Shown in pieces: positions 63,242 through 64,000 of a stretch of DNA of 64,000 nucleotides; position 1 is the first letter of the stretch; the number at the start of each line of letters is the position of its first letter. Under the pieces are notes generated by a model that was not told where the DNA came from, searched no databases, and saw only the letters and a program-made list of their open reading frames with translations. The DNA comes from Chitinophagaceae bacterium UBA1931 (GTDB lineage Bacteria > Bacteroidota > Bacteroidia > Chitinophagales > Chitinophagaceae): the NCBI GenBank assembly GCA_002337125.1, contig DDFJ01000004.1, positions 2,574,130 through 2,638,129 of the forward strand, given 5' to 3'. The position numbers and the translations under genes are program-made.

Positions 63242-63382
63242 AAGATTTCTCACAGTTGGTTCCGCTGCTGCGCAGCCCCAACTGTTCGAAAAGACGGGCG
63301 GTGATGAAGGTGCTTCTTTTAAAACAGTCATTTTGTAAGAGTTGCGAAGCGTGAGATTCGGGCACCACGACTGAGAAATCTT
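63242..63382. repeat. Palindromic dispersed element, copy B
   Basis: Nearly identical to copy A, same orientation, same length (141 bp), 166 bp further on. Confidence 0.85.
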
Positions 63383-63446
63383 CTGATTGTGTAAGAAATG
63401 CTTGGAACAAGATTTTTTTCTTTGGGTGAAATTGTTTTTAGGCAAT

Positions 63447-63526
63447 AAGATTTCTCACCCATGGACCCGCCACTTCGTGGCCCCATGAGTTCGAAATGAC
63501 GGTGGACGGGAAGATCATCATTCAAA
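63447..63526. repeat. Partial palindromic element left of the GIY-YIG gene
   Basis: Starts AAGATTTCTCA like copies A-C; its hairpin arms are CATGG/CCATG with loop CCACTTCGTGG. The right half is replaced by the GIY-YIG coding region. Confidence 0.7.
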
Positions 63527-63528
63527 AC

Positions 63529-63828
63529 ATGGAACGGGGAGGAGCAATATATTTTGTAACCAACAAAACCAACAGTGTACTTTATGTTGGTGTTACATCT
63601 GATTTGTTTGTCCGGATTCAACAGCACCGGGAACATTTTTTTAAAGGAAGTTTTTCGGATAAGTACAATACTGAGAAACTGGTTTACTATGAACTCTTCG
63701 GTTCTATTGAAGAGGCTATCACCAGGGAGAAAGAAATAAAAAAGTGGAGAAGAGAAAAGAAGAATGCTTTGATTAATTTAAAAAATCCTGAATGGAAAGA
63801 TTTGTGGGAGGATATTCAGGGGTGGTAG
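63529..63828 (+). CDS. GIY-YIG nuclease domain protein
   Basis: 99 aa from ATG 63529. AIYFVTNKTNSVLYVGVTSDLFVRIQQH is the GIY-YIG core (here IYF and YVG) with the catalytic Arg in the helix; late part ITREKEIKKWRREKKNALI. Small stand-alone UvrC-type nuclease. It lies between a left half-element and a full copy of the palindromic repeat, suggesting a link with the repeats. Confidence 0.88.
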   Translation: MERGGAIYFVTNKTNSVLYVGVTSDLFVRIQQHREHFFKGSFSDKYNTEKLVYYELFGSIEEAITREKEIKKWRREKKNALINLKNPEWKDLWEDIQGW

Positions 63829-63844
63829 ATTCAGGTTATAGAGT

Positions 63845-63984
63845 AAGATTTCTCATTGATGGTTCCGCCACTTCGTGGCCCATCAATAAGAAATGACGGG
63901 TGGTGATGAAGATGCTTCTTTTAAAACCGTCATTTCGAAAGAGTGGCGAAGCGAAAGCTTCGGGCACCACGACTGAGAAATCTT
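63845..63984. repeat. Palindromic dispersed element, copy C
   Basis: Same boundaries; hairpin arms are TTGATGG/CCATCAA, different from copies A and B but again complementary. Confidence 0.85.
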
Positions 63985-64000
63985 CTGATTGTGGGTAATT

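Noticed and set aside
63044..63636. Minus-strand ORFs across the palindromic repeats
   Set aside because: They repeat the same peptide because the DNA repeats; no family resemblance and they overlap structured elements and the GIY-YIG gene.

Overview
The window comes from a member of the Bacteroidota, most likely Chitinophagaceae. Supporting signs are a SusC/SusD pair, TonB-dependent receptors, UpxY-type antitermination, -7 boxes of the TAnnTTTG type, few Shine-Dalgarno sequences and moderately AT-rich DNA. The genus is inference. Almost every gene could be assigned to a family.

Layout. 1-16145 holds mostly housekeeping and accessory genes: the end of a SusC, a SusD lipoprotein, the fused mutase IcmF, a split ThrE-type exporter, a WG-repeat protein, a lipoprotein amidase, a DUF72 protein, a UmuC polymerase beside a UmuD homologue that has lost its protease residues, a 2H phosphoesterase, a radical SAM protein, an AT-rich SIR2 gene resembling anti-phage effectors, a Dabb protein and PurU. 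22760-40177 holds a DUF4136 lipoprotein, a VIT/TonB-plug/TPR fusion, an APC permease, a YncE/phosphoesterase, an M1 peptidase, a metallophosphoesterase, a TonB receptor, a REP-type IS200 transposase and an AmgK-RapZ/MurU pair. 40178-42910 is repeat-rich, with a small unknown gene and a NagX-like membrane protein. 42911-63047 is one long exopolysaccharide operon: UpxY, Wza, Wzc, AsnB, glycosyltransferases, Wzm/Wzt, acyltransferases, an epimerase, and a WbpG/HisH/HisF2/WbpB set suggesting an acetamidino-modified uronic acid. The right end carries covarying palindromic repeats around a GIY-YIG gene.

The most interesting region is 16191-22743. A single-strand unit starts at a promoter, runs through three small-ORF/hairpin modules (two with a clear antiterminator/terminator switch), then an array of nine tRNA-like genes and a long hairpin RNA, then a YkuK-like RNase H-fold gene, a BCS1-like AAA ATPase, four more degenerate tRNA-like elements, a slipin with a dnaX-type -1 frameshift heptamer, and the RNA ligase rtcB. 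The tRNA-like genes keep near-perfect acceptor and T arms, but most have mismatched anticodon stems, one carries an insertion of about 21 nt in the anticodon arm, and one lacks the anticodon arm. I read this as an RNA-damage response that senses tRNA shortage by attenuation and supplies decoy, bait or replacement tRNAs together with RtcB repair. The layout and base pairing are seen directly; the function is inference.
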